Below are positions 31,143 to 43,560 of a DNA stretch of 64,000 nucleotides, piece after piece (positions within the stretch are counted from its first letter, which is position 1; each line of letters begins with the position of its first letter). The stretch comes from Sophora flavescens (Eukaryota > Streptophyta > Magnoliopsida > Fabales > Fabaceae). The DNA lies in the NCBI GenBank assembly GCA_030762895.1, contig JAUPTC010000016.1, positions 620,001 through 684,000 of the forward strand, written 5' to 3'. A model generated the notes under the pieces. That model did not search any database. It was not told the DNA's origin and saw only the letters and a program-made list of their open reading frames with translations. The translations under genes and the position numbers were made by a program.

Positions 31143-31641
31143 TAGGGGTGTAATCGGGTCGGGTTGGTTCGGATTTGAGGGGTTTAATCATCCGAACCGA
31201 TCAAATTTGATCGGTTCGGATCGGTTCGGATTTCGCAAATTTGCAACTACGGATCCGAACCGAACCGATCACAATCGGGTTGGTTCGGTTCGGATCATCG
31301 GGTTACCCTTTTTTTTTTTTAAATTTACACTTAAATATTAATAAAAAATTAGAAAAATAAAATAAAAAATATATATTTAATTATTAATTATATTTAATTT
31401 ATATATAATAATATATTAATATTATATAAAATCATTTTAAAATAAATATTTTAAAGGGTTCGGGTCGGTTCGGATCGGATCGGATCGGATCAGAATTTTC
31501 GGATCCGAGACCCGAACCGATCTGGTTCGGATCGGCGTTTTGAAATCCGATCCGATGATCCGAACCAATCCACCAAAACCGGTTCGGATCGGTTCGGATC
31601 CGCCGGGTTCGCGGATCGGATCGGATCCGCTTACACCCCTA
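31143..31641. mobile_element. hAT-type MITE (499 bp) with perfect 8-bp TSD
   Basis: Ends TAGGGGTGTAA and TTACACCCCTA, flanked by CTCCTCTC at 31135-31142 and 31642-31649. Both arms are full of GGTTCGGATCGG-type repeats and are largely reverse complements of each other, around an AT-rich centre. No coding sequence. Confidence 0.92.
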
Positions 31642-31876
31642 CTCCTCTCACAATCAAGTCCCCTCCTTTCTCTATAAATAATTTTTTAATATATAAAACA
31701 TCAACAAACAAATCAGATTCCTTGAATTACAAGACACTGTGAAAAGTACACATGCTTATTCGTATTCCGCGAAGCATCCACATTTATTTTGTCAAGGTTT
31801 TGCCATCCCCGTCTCACAAGTCACAAGGTCATTATCCTGAACACACAATTACCCATGAGGAAAAGCTAGTTTTGAT

Positions 31877-32478
31877 TAGAGGTGGCTAACCCGTCTTTTT
31901 TGATGGTGGATGTTATACTTTTCAACCCATAAACTCTTTCTGATCTGCCTCGTCTGATCTATCAAAAATATGGGGTGGGGGCGGGTTGACTTGTCATGTC
32001 AAGTTTCATTTTTTTAATTTCTTTTTTTATTTTTTGATATTAATTTAAATATTTTGTTTTTTTATAAGAAAAAGAAATTTATTAAAATGAGTAACATAAC
32101 CATACAATGTTTTTTTTATCTACATTATTATTATGTTTATGATGTTTAAAATTTGTAACAATACTCAAATATTATTAACAGAATTCAAATAAATAATAAA
32201 CAATAATTTTTTTACAATATTGTAATAGTAAAATCGTATAAAAAGAAATTAATCACACAAACGGGATGAAGGGTGGTTTTAAAGTGGGAACATGATTAAT
32301 TTAAACATGTTTTAGGGACTTAAATAAATTTTTTTTTATTTTTGACGGGCCAAACCATCAACCGTCGTTAAACGGGGCGGGGGTGGTTTTCAACCCGCTT
32401 TTAACATTCAACCCGCTCGCCCCGCCCTGTTTTATACGGGTTGGCGGCGGGGCGGGTTGATCCGTTTTGCCATCCCTA
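31877..32478. mobile_element. hAT-type MITE (602 bp) with perfect 8-bp TSD
   Basis: Ends TAGAGGTGGCTAACCCG and TTTTGCCATCCCTA, flanked by GTTTTGAT at 31869-31876 and 32479-32486. The arms carry GGCGGGG/CAACCCGC motifs. No coding sequence. Confidence 0.92.
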
Positions 32479-32544
32479 GTTTTGATAGCTTTGAAGATTT
32501 TCACCTTTGGTACGATATATTTATTATCAGCTCGCCACACACAT

Positions 32545-33184
32545 TCAGTGTGTGTTTGGATATATAACGTTTGATAAACTACTAGAAATATTCTGATTTT
32601 CCTGCAAATTTTGTTCAAAAATTCGCAGGAAACAGATTTAATGCGGATTTTCCTACGGATTTCTATCGCCAGGTAATACCTTAGTAGGTAATTTTTTCCT
32701 GTGAATTTCAAAATCCCTAGGAAATTTCCTGCAGATTTTCTTGCGAAAAAATTAAATCCGCAGAAAATATATGTCAAAATTTCCTGCAAAATTAAGTCTA
32801 TGGGAAAAAACCTTATTTCTGTAAAAATGTTGCAAAATTCGCAAGAAAATCCGCAAGTAATCCTTGAATTTCTAGTAGTGATAAAAGTGTTTTTGAATGT
32901 AATTGATTTTGTAAAATTGATTTAGTTAGAATTGAGTTTGAAGTGAGGTGATTTATGTTTGGATGTTTTTATTTTGAAACCAGGTTAAATGTAAAACTTA
33001 GTGTAAATTTTTTAACTCAACTCAAAAGCTACTTTTTGTAGCTTCTAGTCATAATCGCTTCTTGAGGCAAAACCAATTTTACCTGACAGTAGGCAAACAT
33101 CTCATTTTTTTTTTTTACTAAAATCACGTTTTACAGAGGCAATCAATTCTGTAGGTTTTTAACATGAAACCAAACACACACTGA
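32545..33184. mobile_element. MITE with TCAGTGTGTGTTTGG inverted ends
   Basis: Perfect 15-bp inverted termini TCAGTGTGTGTTTGG and CCAAACACACACTGA. A smaller CACTA-type element is nested inside it (32577-32880). I could not assign a target duplication, so the superfamily is open. Confidence 0.75.
32577..32880. mobile_element. Miniature CACTA element (304 bp), nested
   Basis: Ends AACTACTAGAAAT and ATTTCTAGTAGTG (one mismatch to CACTACTAGAAAT at the left), with ATA on both sides (32574-32576 and 32881-32883). The interior has many CCTGCAGATTTTC / GAAATTTCCTGC-type subterminal repeats. A 74-codon frame overlapping it is a chance frame through these repeats. Confidence 0.8.
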
Positions 33185-33278
33185 GATGTAATTTCCCAAG
33201 ATATAGGTTTTGAACCTGCTGAGTGGTTGAACAAGGTTAACTAGATTTTCAAATCGCTAAAGAGGGCCACTAAATTAA

Positions 33279-34269
33279 GGTGGTTTCTAGGGTGGAACGG
33301 ACACTTAAGTGGTCCACTAGTAAACCATTTTTTAACCCTTAAATATAATAATAAAATAATGGGATGGTTAAGATTGAATAAAATTAAAATTTGGTAATTG
33401 TGTATCAGGTAACCAGAAATATTGAAGTGACAAATTTGCCCTTCCTCCCTTCACCCTCATCCCCTGTCTTGAAATATCTACCAGGAAGAAACCCAGGAGC
33501 TAATCCAATCTCCGTCACCGATCACCAGGTCGTCTGACGACACCGCCACGATCTCTTCCAACTCAAGCCCAAGGGTCGTCGTAAGGCCCACCACAATGCG
33601 ACGGCGCGTGGCCGACAACATTGATGCAGTCGATAAACAACTCCGAGCTTCGATTTCTCCGAAGTCAAATAGGACGATGGGACCAACTCCTCGGCTCTCA
33701 TCGACCGGTACACCACCACCACCATCGTACCATCTCCACCACCATCAGTCATGCGCACCATTTCTCCACCTCCCCTCACCCCCATCCCACCGAAACGTAT
33801 AAACGACACCATCAAGACAAAAACGGCACCATCCGCATCGATCTATGCCGCGGTGGCGTTGAATATTGGGTAGGGGTTGCGAATGGACATGCCCTCCGTG
33901 AAATGGAGCAATCTTTTCCAGATGGGGGTGATTGTGAGTGGTAGGTGTGATTGTGATTGTGAGTCTTTGAGCTCCAGCTACCAGGTGCAATAAATTATTT
34001 TGGCAAATGTGTAATCGATGCGTATAATGTAATTGAATCTATTCATTTCGACATATAATGTAATCGATTCATTTAATGTATTTGAAGCTGAATCGATACA
34101 AAAATCAATTGTATTTTTATTGTGCATGGTAACACTGTCTTTGCACCGTTGTCACATTCAATATTAGATATATGTGAGTGAAAGGGATAAGGATGACTTT
34201 TCAAAGGCAAAAAAATAAAAATGGTCCATGAGTGGATCACCTATTTGCTCATCCACCCTAGATAGCACC
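33279..34269. mobile_element. Mutator-like element, Pack-MULE-like (991 bp)
   Basis: Ends GGTGGTTTCTAGGGTGGA and TCCACCCTAGATAGCACC, with similarity continuing to about 38 bp, and a perfect 9-bp duplication CTAAATTAA at 33270-33278 and 34270-34278. The interior 33480-33960 is distinctly GC-richer than its surroundings and gene-like, as if captured from a host gene; no transposase is present. The captured gene is not recognised. Confidence 0.8.
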
Positions 34270-34278
34270 CTAAATTAA

Positions 34279-34740
34279 TACCTTTGAAATTTTTCCATAT
34301 GGACTATACATGGAGAAAGTGGTGTACAAGGACTTAGAGGAGGGGGTTTTATTGTGAGAAGGGCAGCGATTGACCTCGCGTCATACCTTCGCCACACATA
34401 TGGTAGAAACAGAAATGGAGAAAATTATTTGGTTTTATTTTCAGTTTCTTGTTTAAATAAAAAATTATAAAACAATCATATTGTTTTATTTTATTTTCCA
34501 TTTTTAAATATTTATACAGGAAATAGTAAAAAGCAGAAAAAATCGTATTCAATATTTTTCTATACATATTTTTTAAAATATGCAACGAAATAAAAATAAT
34601 ATGTCAGTTTTGTAATTATTTCTTAAAACAAAAAACAAAAATTGAAAACTAGAAACAAATTAAAGCAAACAGATCTAAGTACTATTTTGTGATCGAACAA
34701 TTCAGATTCTTTGTTCGATACTTCAATTACAAGACTTTGA
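34279..34740. other. AT-rich spacer, no gene
   Basis: No coding region seen. TTTTTCCATATGGACTATACATGG (about 34295) and CAGATTCTTTG..TTCAATTACAAGAC (about 34705) resemble 31065 and 31714, so it seems to be an old copy of the same spacer. Confidence 0.5.
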
Positions 34741-34853
34741 CTCATCTCGTCAATTTGATTGTGTAGTAAGCCTCAAACCTAACCCAACGGTCCCGACTTT
34801 AACCCGATTCGTCTCTCTCTTATACATTATTTCCTATGGCCCTAGAACTAATA
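34741..34853 (+). promoter_or_regulatory. Upstream region of small-gene locus 1'
   Basis: TGTGTAGTAAGCCTCAAACC, CAACGGTCCC, ACCCGATTCGTCTCTCTCTT align with the upstream part of locus 2 (8846-8950). The homology breaks at 34854, where a MITE begins, and resumes after it at 35242. Confidence 0.6.
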
Positions 34854-35241
34854 GAGATCACCTGTCTTTAAATGGTATGTCACTTTCTGCTCTACCCAAT
34901 TAGATTGTGAAATCTTATTTAAAAATATAAATTTATAATAAATAATAGATGAGTGCTACCAACACACTCTCCAACACTTTTTTTCCAACATACTCTTTTT
35001 TATTGGTTGAACTCATGTGAATATCACCATTATGGAAATGAGTCATACTAACTCATGTGGATCCTACTTGAATTTCGTAGGATCCACATGAATTTCTATC
35101 AATAGGAGAGAGTGAGTTGGAAAAAGTATTAGAGAGTGTGTTGCTAACACCTCTAAATAATATACATGATTAATTATTCAAGTAACACAATCTAAATGGG
35201 TGAGATACGACGTGACACACCATTTGAAGACAACTGATCTC
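34854..35241. mobile_element. Outer MITE in promoter of locus 1'
   Basis: The left end GAGATCACCTGTCTTTAAATGG is matched, reverse-complemented, by the right end (CCATTTGAAGACAACTGATCTC). It sits within sequence that is continuous in locus 2, and carries a second MITE inside. Its 3' part is 1-218 in copy 1. Confidence 0.7.
34948..35153. mobile_element. Inner MITE (206 bp), Mutator-type 9-bp TSD
   Basis: Ends GATGAGTGCTACCAACAC and GTGTTGCTAACACCTC with inverted similarity over almost 50 bp. It is flanked by TAAATAATA at 34939-34947 and 35154-35162. The centre is a further palindrome (GTGGATCCTAC..GTAGGATCCAC). Confidence 0.88.
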
Positions 35242-35887
35242 CATCCCCCCATGCATACATCAATAACTCACCAAACACAAAGTCATACATGCTAACTTCT
35301 TCATTTGACAAGTTTTTTGTAGTGAAACTTGAAAGTTGGTTGTGCAGTATATATTATAGGCAAAATAGGTAGATCGATCATATACATTTATTTTATTTTT
35401 TATATTGGTCCTATAAGTTTTTTATTTTTTAAATTGGTCGTATAAGTTACATTCCGTTTCAACGTTAGTCATTTCCGTCAATTTCGACCTTACTCGTGGT
35501 CATGGTATCACTCATTTTATTGAATCTTGAATTGTCCAATTGGGACAGTTTGGGAAGAAACTTTTTGTCCACTAATATACTAATTACTCGTTGTTTCGTA
35601 CATGTTAAATAGTTGATGAAAATTCGGTTCTATACACTTCCTTTTGTTCTCCGAGTCCATACTTGATTGTGGTATCTTACTACGGTCAAGTCGTGTACTT
35701 AGAGACTGATAGGAAATGCTGCCGAAATTTCGTCAGCTATAAGACATGAGAAGTAGTGAGTAACTAGTATAATACAGTGGTGATTTTTTTTTTTCTCAAA
35801 TGGGATAGGGCCATACCTTTTAAAGAAAGGGAGTGATTCGGCATCATACAATCATGTTTACGATATTTTATCTGACTTAACAGAAGG

Positions 35888-36369
35888 ATGAATTATTATC
35901 CCTCGAGCAGTAGTTGGGTGTATGATAGGAACGAGTCTAGAAGACGGTGTCTAAAACAATCATTTGTAGATGGAGTTGAGGAGTTTATATCCAAAGCTAA
36001 GCAACATTGTGATTATGTCAAAGAGGGGGGATTAGATGTCCGTGGATAAAGTGAAATCGTAAAAAGGTTTTGAGTGATGATAAAGTGAAGGTACACCTGT
36101 ATCGCTGTGGTTTCAAGCCTAATTATTGGATATGGACTGATCATGGCAAAGAGTTGCCGAATATTGGTATAAAAGAAGTCGGTGGTAACGATCACGATAT
36201 GGGTGCATCAGACAGTGGATTACACGACGACTATGTTGAACAACTCCAGTCAATGCAGTGGATGTTGGATGATTATCTCGGGCAACGTGAGATTTTTGAG
36301 GCGAATGACTCTGATGACATGGAAGAGCCTCCTAATGTGTCAGCGCAAAGATTCTACAATCTATTAATT
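35888..36369 (+). pseudogene. TNP2-type transposase, N-terminal fragment, copy 2
   Basis: Same reading frames, frame loss in the Cys-rich part and deletion junction as 864-1345 in copy 1; I see no coding difference. Confidence 0.78.
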
Positions 36370-36408
36370 TTATTGTATAATTTTATTATTTTTTTCCCTT
36401 GTTAACAG

Positions 36409-37264
36409 GACCTCGTGCGCTAGCGTCCGAAGCATACCTCGGAGATACGTGATATCTTTGAGGATAGAGCAGGTCATAGACTGAGGGACATGCTCCGGGA
36501 GCGTAGGCAGAGCCGCAAACGTCCAGATTACATCGGCCCCAACATCTGGGCCCAGCTTTATGTTCACTGGGACTCTCCAGTTTACAGGCTGACCTGTGAG
36601 CAGGCGAAGGGGAATCGAGCTTCCGAGAAGGGCGGGAGCCTACACACGGGTGGTTCGATTAACCACGTCCAGCATGCCATTAACATGGTATGCATATGTA
36701 AATAATTAAGTTTATAAACTTTATATTTTTATTATTAATTTATTCTATAATTAATTGATTTTTTTTGTGTCGTTTGCAGGTCGCATCTGAGGTTGCCTCT
36801 TGCTCCGGTGCCTAAGATCCTTCCCAGGTCGACCCTGCCGAGGAAGAGAGACTACAGACCCAGGTGTGGATTGATATGGCCAGCGGGAAGAAGAAGGGGC
36901 AGATTTACGATACTGGGAGCCTAGCTCGTACCTTCCGTCAGGTGATGCCGAGCATGACACATCGGGAGGCTGTATCCTTTAGCTCACAGGGCACAGAGGA
37001 GGTGCAGCAGTAGAGGGAGGCGAATGAGCGCATGAGGGAGCGGATGGAGGCACTCTCACAAGTGGTCGGGGCTGTGCTCGATGTGCTCCCACCTGAGAGG
37101 CGCACACCGCTGCAGGGGTCCTCCAGACCAGCCAGTCATCTACTACTACCGAGGCACCTGGGCAGCAGCAGGATGCTGGTGTGTCGTCTCAGCCGCAGCC
37201 CGATGGTCATGTTACGCTGGATCTCTCCCCCAACCAGGACGATGGTGATTATTATTTGTTATGA
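36409..37264 (+). pseudogene. TnpA/PTTA-like second gene, 3' exons, copy 2
   Basis: Same exons and stops as 1385-2241. The indels near 37103 change the end of the last frame to RTPLQGSSRPASHLL and a different terminus at 37275-37277. Confidence 0.7.
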
Positions 37265-37863
37265 TGGGGGTTATTAGGATAGTTATAGTTGTAGGGTTTT
37301 GTAGCTGTAGAGTTATTTTGTACGGATTTATTGTATGGATATTGTATTTGTTTTATGTTTTTATTTTATTTTATTTTAATTAAATTTTAAATTTTATTTG
37401 TATTTAAATTTAAATTTAAATTAATAATTAAAATAAAATAAAATGAATTTAAATAAAAGTAATAATTAATAACTAAAAAAATTAATTAAAATAAATGAAA
37501 AAATAACTAATCTTAATTTAAAAAAATTAAATTGAGATTACTGACGGAAATGTCCGTCGGTAATCATTAAAACCTTACCTACGGATATTTCTGTCGGTAA
37601 ACTGGGCTCCCTCTTATCGACGGAAAAAACCATCGGTAAACTTACTGACAGCCTTTTCCTTCAGTGATGGGCCAACCCTTCAAGGGAGTTACCGACAGAC
37701 ATTTCCGTCGCAAACTACCGACGGATTATCCAATTCTGTCGGTAACCGTTTTCGACGAGCTTATTACCGACAGATTTGGGTCCATCGGAAATACGTCATT
37801 ACCGACGGCTTTTAGGCATTTTCGACGGCTTTTGTCCGTCGATAATCAGCCTTTTTTGTAGTG

Positions 37864-38128
37864 GAAGATCACCCGATAATGTCCAAGCAACAAGGAAGTG
37901 GGAACTCTGGTTCACACTTCACACCCATAAAGGATGCATGTGTAACCTTACGTCCGGTGGAGTTTAAATAGTTTCCTTATTCTATTTTTTGTCTTCGCCT
38001 CTATTAAATGTGCTTGGATCTCACTCCCAAAAGTTAGCTCAAAGGATGAGGGCGCGCAACTTGACAATGTGGGACACGATTGCAATTTCAATAGCTTTGG
38101 AAATGTTTCTGCTTGGAATCACCGGAAA
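37864..38128 (+). pseudogene. Small-gene locus 1', 3' part
   Basis: Identical in arrangement to 2841-3105, with the same open frame containing GSHFTPIKDA and VTLRPVEFK. Confidence 0.45.
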
Positions 38129-38223
38129 TAAGCGTTGACATAAATTATATGCTTCATTGTATTCACATGCCAAGCACACACCGGATCACGTACAATCAGA
38201 ATTAAATTGGAGCACTCCAAATG
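38129..38223 (-). pseudogene. PIF/Harbinger transposase, C-terminal fragment, copy 2
   Basis: Equivalent of 3106-3200, separated from the rest of the gene by the solo LTR. Confidence 0.75.
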
Positions 38224-38228
38224 CATGT

Positions 38229-41200
38229 TGTAACACCCTAAACTGGGGTGTCACTTTGTTACCCATTGCGGAAAATAAAATAATTAAATTGCTTGTTGCT
38301 TCCTGTAAATGACATTTTCTTAATAATTGAGTATTCTCAAAATGGTGATATATTTTTTTCTTTTAAAACAAAGGTAAGTGATGAACACTCAGAACATGAA
38401 ATGTAAACATCATATATATTTATAATCTATCCCAGTGGGATTCAGAGTTTAGTATAAAAACTAGGGTCTGATCAGGATGGCCATTAGTAACAGAGTTACA
38501 GAACATAAAGATAACGGCTGTAAACTAAGTAAATCAAAATAGGGGGAGGGTCTGGAACCACACAACAAAAGGGTGGCTCTAAGAAGCCAAATACAGTCAG
38601 ACCGAGACAGACTAACCACGAAATATAGACCCCTAAGCTGGCCACTACTAACGTCTAAAGGAAGACTCGCCACGAACACTCCCACAAGAAGAGACCCCAG
38701 GTGATGGGTCCACGACGTCTCCGCCCTCATCAGGAGAGTCGGAATCATAAAAATCCGGATCGTCATCAAGCACGTACTCCGGCACCTCATCAAGATCATC
38801 GTCGTGATCCAAGACGTGGTACACGGGCTCATCCTCCAGGTACTCCTCGGGGTCCTCCTCGGGGTCCTCCTCAATCGGTGAAGCCAGCTCGACTCCAGGA
38901 AATGGTACCCCTAGAGGCGGGTGCTCATGTAGCTGTCCATTCATCTGTAGCACATGTAAGTAGTACCAAGCTGGTGGGAGAGCAATCCTCCTCGTCTCAA
39001 CTGTCCGAACCCTGCGACATGGTTCGCCCTCAGTATTCTTCTCCAGCGTGGTTATCGGTCCATGATAGGTAGCCGATGTAGATCCGGGGTGAATCTGCCA
39101 CGCCCCCGCATTCCCCGAATTCTGACGGTACCAATGGGACGTTCAAATCCATCTAAACTCATAGATATATAGCGATGCCGAAAAGCAAAGAGAAATAACA
39201 AGAAGATATGCAAGAGTGAGATACCAATATATGAATAGATTACAATAACCATATGCATGATACATGCATCACATCAACATATTAACATTTACTAAATATT
39301 AATAGATAAAACAACAAGTATCATATCAATGGGTGTCATACCCGTACAATCAATTTTTATAAAGATTATGCATGACACTTCAATATTCCGGCTCTATAAA
39401 CTTAATCTCATGAGATCCCTTCATATTTCTAAGAGTTGATCAAACTCAAAGCCCCACTTGGGCATCACCGTCGTGACTAAAGTCCCTATTTGGACATCAT
39501 CGTCGTGACTTATATAACAACCCCTGCTTGGGCATCACCGAAGTGACTAAAAGTCCCTGTTTGGACATCACCGAAGTGACTAATAGCCCCTGCTTGGGCA
39601 TCACCGAAGTGACTAACTTTGTGAGGCATGTCTCGCCTTTAATGCATGAAGAAAAACATTCGTTCAAGATGTTTTCTTTGTGTTCAATCTCATTCATTGT
39701 CGAAGCTCAAAGCTAACCACCATTCATAATTTTCATCACTTGAAATTACTCAACATCAACACAAGACACGTAGTCCGAGTGCTCAATCACAACACCTTAG
39801 ACCAATGCACCAGTCAAGACTTGTGGTAATAGAAAACAACATTCACCTTTAATAACGTTTATCACATCGTTATTAGGATACACGGTCCACAATAACGTGA
39901 ATAGGACACACAGTCCACAACAACGTAATTAGGATACACAGTCTTCAACAACGTGACACGGATCAAAGATCTATGTGTAAATTACAAAACACTAGAATTC
40001 CGACGTCTCGTATATTAGATTCGATTTCACCTATTCTTACTTTTCGTTCAGTGAAAATCAAATACCAAAATAAAACCTCGGTAACCCATCCAAGTTATCG
40101 GAATATTTTCGAAAGTATTTCTTTACAGGAAATCTTTTCATTGGAAAATCATTTGTAAACTATTATAAGAAATCCATTTTCTCTTGAAATCCTTTTCTTA
40201 AAATCATCTATATTTAAGGTCAAATATTTTCCAAAGGCTTTTCCTTCCGTAAAAACACATATTTTCTAAATGATTTTCTCTTGTACAAAAACTTAGTTTA
40301 TAAGAAAATAATTTGCTTTAACTTGAAATTATTTAACACAAGTTCCAAAGTTTTATCCTTCTGGAATAAATACAAGTAAGATCACTTCCTTTCCAAAACA
40401 CATACTTTACTAAAGATCATTTTAAAATGAACACAGTTACTTTCAAAGTTTTCTTTGAAGCTTATTTAGGTTTTTAATCTTATGATTAGTTGAGCACAGA
40501 CTAACGTTGGGCTTTTCAAACATCAATCAATATCATCATAATCTCAGTCAACAATATAGCAGTTAAGATAGTTCATAACATATATGATTCACAACACTTT
40601 CAATCAAGTAAGGATCAACTTCAAACAGTTATCACAACTGTTCAAGTATACAAATCATTCAAACTTTGATTCAATATAATAACAATATTCAAATAATTCG
40701 AGGAAACCTCATACACACATGCATATAGCTATTGAATATCCCTCAGGCTGTCCCCTCTTAACTTTTTTGAACGTAAAGGTACGTGATGCTTGAGGAAGTG
40801 TACTACGAATGTCATCGTCTACTCTACGACGAAAGTCTAGGTTTATGAACACTAAACCAAGAAGGTATAGGTTCGGCCATGGCATAAAATAGGGTTAAAG
40901 GTTTTCAAAAGAGAATACAACTCATGGATTAATGATCCTTAAGTGTTAGGAGTTCATAACCAAGGTTCACTTTACAAAGGTAGAACAAAATCCCACTTAA
41001 TCCATGCTTAGGGTTTCGTCCGCTTTAGTATAAGTAGGCCAGAAATTTCCAACCCTTCTACGCTCTTTAGATTTAGTGTTAAAATATACCAAGAAGTCTA
41101 AATTCATGATTATATTGGAAAATGAAAACAAAACATCCTAGGTTCCCAACCATCATAGGATAAATAGGCTAGAAATCTTTAAACTTTCCAATCTCTTTAT

Positions 41201-42361
41201 ACTTAGCATCCAAATGTATTAAGGAGCTCAAGTCCATGATCATATTCGAAAATGAAAATAAAACATCCTAGGTTCACAACCATCATAGGATAAATAGGCT
41301 AGAAATCTTTAAACTTTCCAATCTCTTAGACTTAGCATCCAAATGTATTAAGGAGCTCAAGTCCATGAACCATGATCATATTGGAAAATTAAAACAAAAC
41401 ATCCTAGGTTCACAACCATCATAGGATAAATAGGTTAGAAATCTTTAACCTTTCCAATCTCTTAGACTTAGAATCCAAATGTATTAAGGAGTTCAAGTCC
41501 ATGATCATATTGGAAAATGAAAACAAAACATCCTAGGTTCACAACCATCATAGGATAAATTGGCTAGAAATATTTAAACTTTCCAATCTCTTAGACTTAG
41601 CATCCAAATGTATTAAGGAGCTCAAGTGCATGATCATATTGGAAAATGAAAACAAAACATCCTAGGTCCACAACCTACTAGGTTCGGCCATCATGGGATC
41701 AACAAGCTAGGAATTTTCAACTTTCCAAGACTTTAGATTTAAGATCAAGAGGTATCTAGAAGCTCAAATACATGATCATCTTTCAAAAAGAGAGAAGGAG
41801 AAGCAAGTCTTGATGGCCAAGTTTTGGCTTATGCCTTGTTTGGTTGAAGAAGAGAGAGAAAAATGGGTTTTTAGCATATAATATGTTATAATTCAAAAAG
41901 TGTCATCATGACCACTTTTTAGAATGTGACTTAGGCCATCCATCTAGTAAGTCACCTCACTCTCACATGTCACCTCATTACTTTTGTGCTCCCTACTCTG
42001 CTCCATTGCGTATCCGGTTCAAGTTTCCAATTGTATTTCGCCCGGAATAAATATTTTATTTTATTCCCGAACTCAAATTTTCGAAAATTTTGAATATCAT
42101 ACCAAACATCACAAAAAAACTAACCGTTTTGTTCACGGTTCAAAATTAGGTTTTCTGCTCAGTAAACTTTTACTGTCATTGAAAACGCAAATCGGGTTTT
42201 GTCTGAATTTTTAACCCAAAATTTTACCGTGACTTCATACGATAAAACAACATAAGAAAATGATTTTAGTTTATTTAAAATCACTCTCTGGATTTTATCA
42301 AAAATTAACTTATATACACATGTATTTACTGCTACATAAGGACACAAATCGGGGCGTTACA
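38229..42361. mobile_element. Solo LTR, copy 2, TSD CATGT
   Basis: Equivalent of 3206-7335, 4133 bp, with CATGT at 38224-38228 and 42362-42366. It contains the same tandem arrays (39454-39620; about 41085-41690) and the acidic minus-strand frame (38648-38953). Differences from copy 1 are few, for example near 39616-39640 (GACTAACTTTGTGAGG against GACTAACCTGTGAGG). Confidence 0.85.
38648..39103 (-). CDS. Acidic open reading frame in solo LTR, copy 2
   Basis: Same frame as 3625-4080, with one substitution (DDDPDFYD against DDDPEFYD). No recognised function. Confidence 0.33.
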   Translation of the reverse strand, partial: AWQIHPGSTSATYHGPITTLEKNTEGEPCRRVRTVETRRIALPPAWYYLHVLQMNGQLHEHPPLGVPFPGVELASPIEEDPEEDPEEYLEDEPVYHVLDHDDDLDEVPEYVLDDDPDFYDSDSPDEGGDVVDPSPGVSSCGSVRGESSFRR

Positions 42362-42366
42362 CATGT

Positions 42367-43560
42367 TCCACATCCTTTCTTGCTGGTTTTTGTCGTTGGG
42401 CAAATAACTCTCTTTTCTCCTTGCGACATTGGGATGGTCTTGACAAATGTAGCTCAATCGGGATAAATACCATTTGCTAGATGATGTTCCATATTATATG
42501 GGGGTTCTATTCACCGTGTATTACATCATGGAAGCTTGTCCATCCAAAACATCGTCAATCACATTGGATGCGTTTAACACGTTAAAGTCATTGTTTTAAC
42601 CCACAGTGCCAAAAAATGCATGCCAAATCCATAAGTCTTGTGACGCCACTGCTTCAAGCATGATCATGACCTTTCCACGCGAATGGACAATTTTCCATTC
42701 ATAGTGCTTACAATCAACGGAACCTAACATACCCGAAAAGCCACATACCTCCCCCATTTGTAGTAGATGTTCAATATCTTCATTGGTAGGCCTTCTAAGG
42801 TAGTTAGCCCTAAATACCGCATACATGCCCGTTAAAAATCTCTCTAAGCACTCCACAACAAAGCTTTCGTCAATTCGAACATAGTCATCCGACATGTTAG
42901 TAAGCACTCTGTATGAATATACGAATAACGATAGTGCACTTCTGACTAATAGCTTGTTTGTACCAGCCAACAAACTTCTGAACCACACTATTCAACTGAT
43001 GCCATTTTGATTTTAGTTGATCTGCTTCCTTTCTGGAAACTTCTCGTGGTTGTCTTTATGATTGTCTCTGATTCTTAACTAAAAACCTTCAGCTTTTTGG
43101 AAGACTCCCACAATTGCATCCTTTGAAATGTTTAGCCATGATTGGATAAGAAGCGTGTCCTCTTCCACTGAGAACCTGACATGAGTTTTTTTTTTTTTTG
43201 AGTAGGATGCCCCCTCCTTCATTGAGTGTAATATTTTCTAGGCCGATTTGAGTGGAGATTTGTGGCACTTGAGCCTTAGACATAGACCCGACTGGTATTA
43301 CAGGTTCATTGTGAAGGGACTCCACACCGTCGTGGGTACACATTGGAGGCCTATCCCACATGGTGGGATTGGTTGGTGGTAGTGGATACATAAAATACGG
43401 AGGATTTTGAGAATTGTGAATGATATGGGGTGGTTGGTTTTGCAAAAAAAAAATATATGTAAGATTGCAAGTTATATATACTGATCGGGATCCATTTGAT
43501 AGCAACAAAAAATAGAATTGTGGATTGAGAAATTGTGTGCAAAATGACGTGAATTGGAGC
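42367..43560 (-). pseudogene. PIF/Harbinger transposon gene remnant, copy 2
   Basis: Equivalent of 7341-8540. It differs from copy 1 at the ORF1/ORF2 joint (RVLTNMSDDYVRID against RVLTNSLDDYVRID) and in the length of a poly-T run near 43186. It has the same stops and the same Asn in LANGIYP. Confidence 0.83.

Larger units (their letters stand above)
35359..37863 (+). mobile_element. CACTA A1', copy 2 of the deletion derivative
   Basis: Same structure as 336-2840, including leader (about 35504-35825), N-terminal transposase fragment (35888-36369), joined second-gene exons (36409-37264) and 3' terminus at 37863. The only coding difference of note is near 37103, where GCACACCGCTGCAGGGG replaces GCACCGCTTTGCAGGGGG, shifting the frame of the acidic tail. 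Confidence 0.8.

Noticed and set aside
33522..33990. Minus-strand frames in the Pack-MULE-like element
   Set aside because: Overlapping frames on both strands of a GC-rich cargo; none has a recognisable domain.
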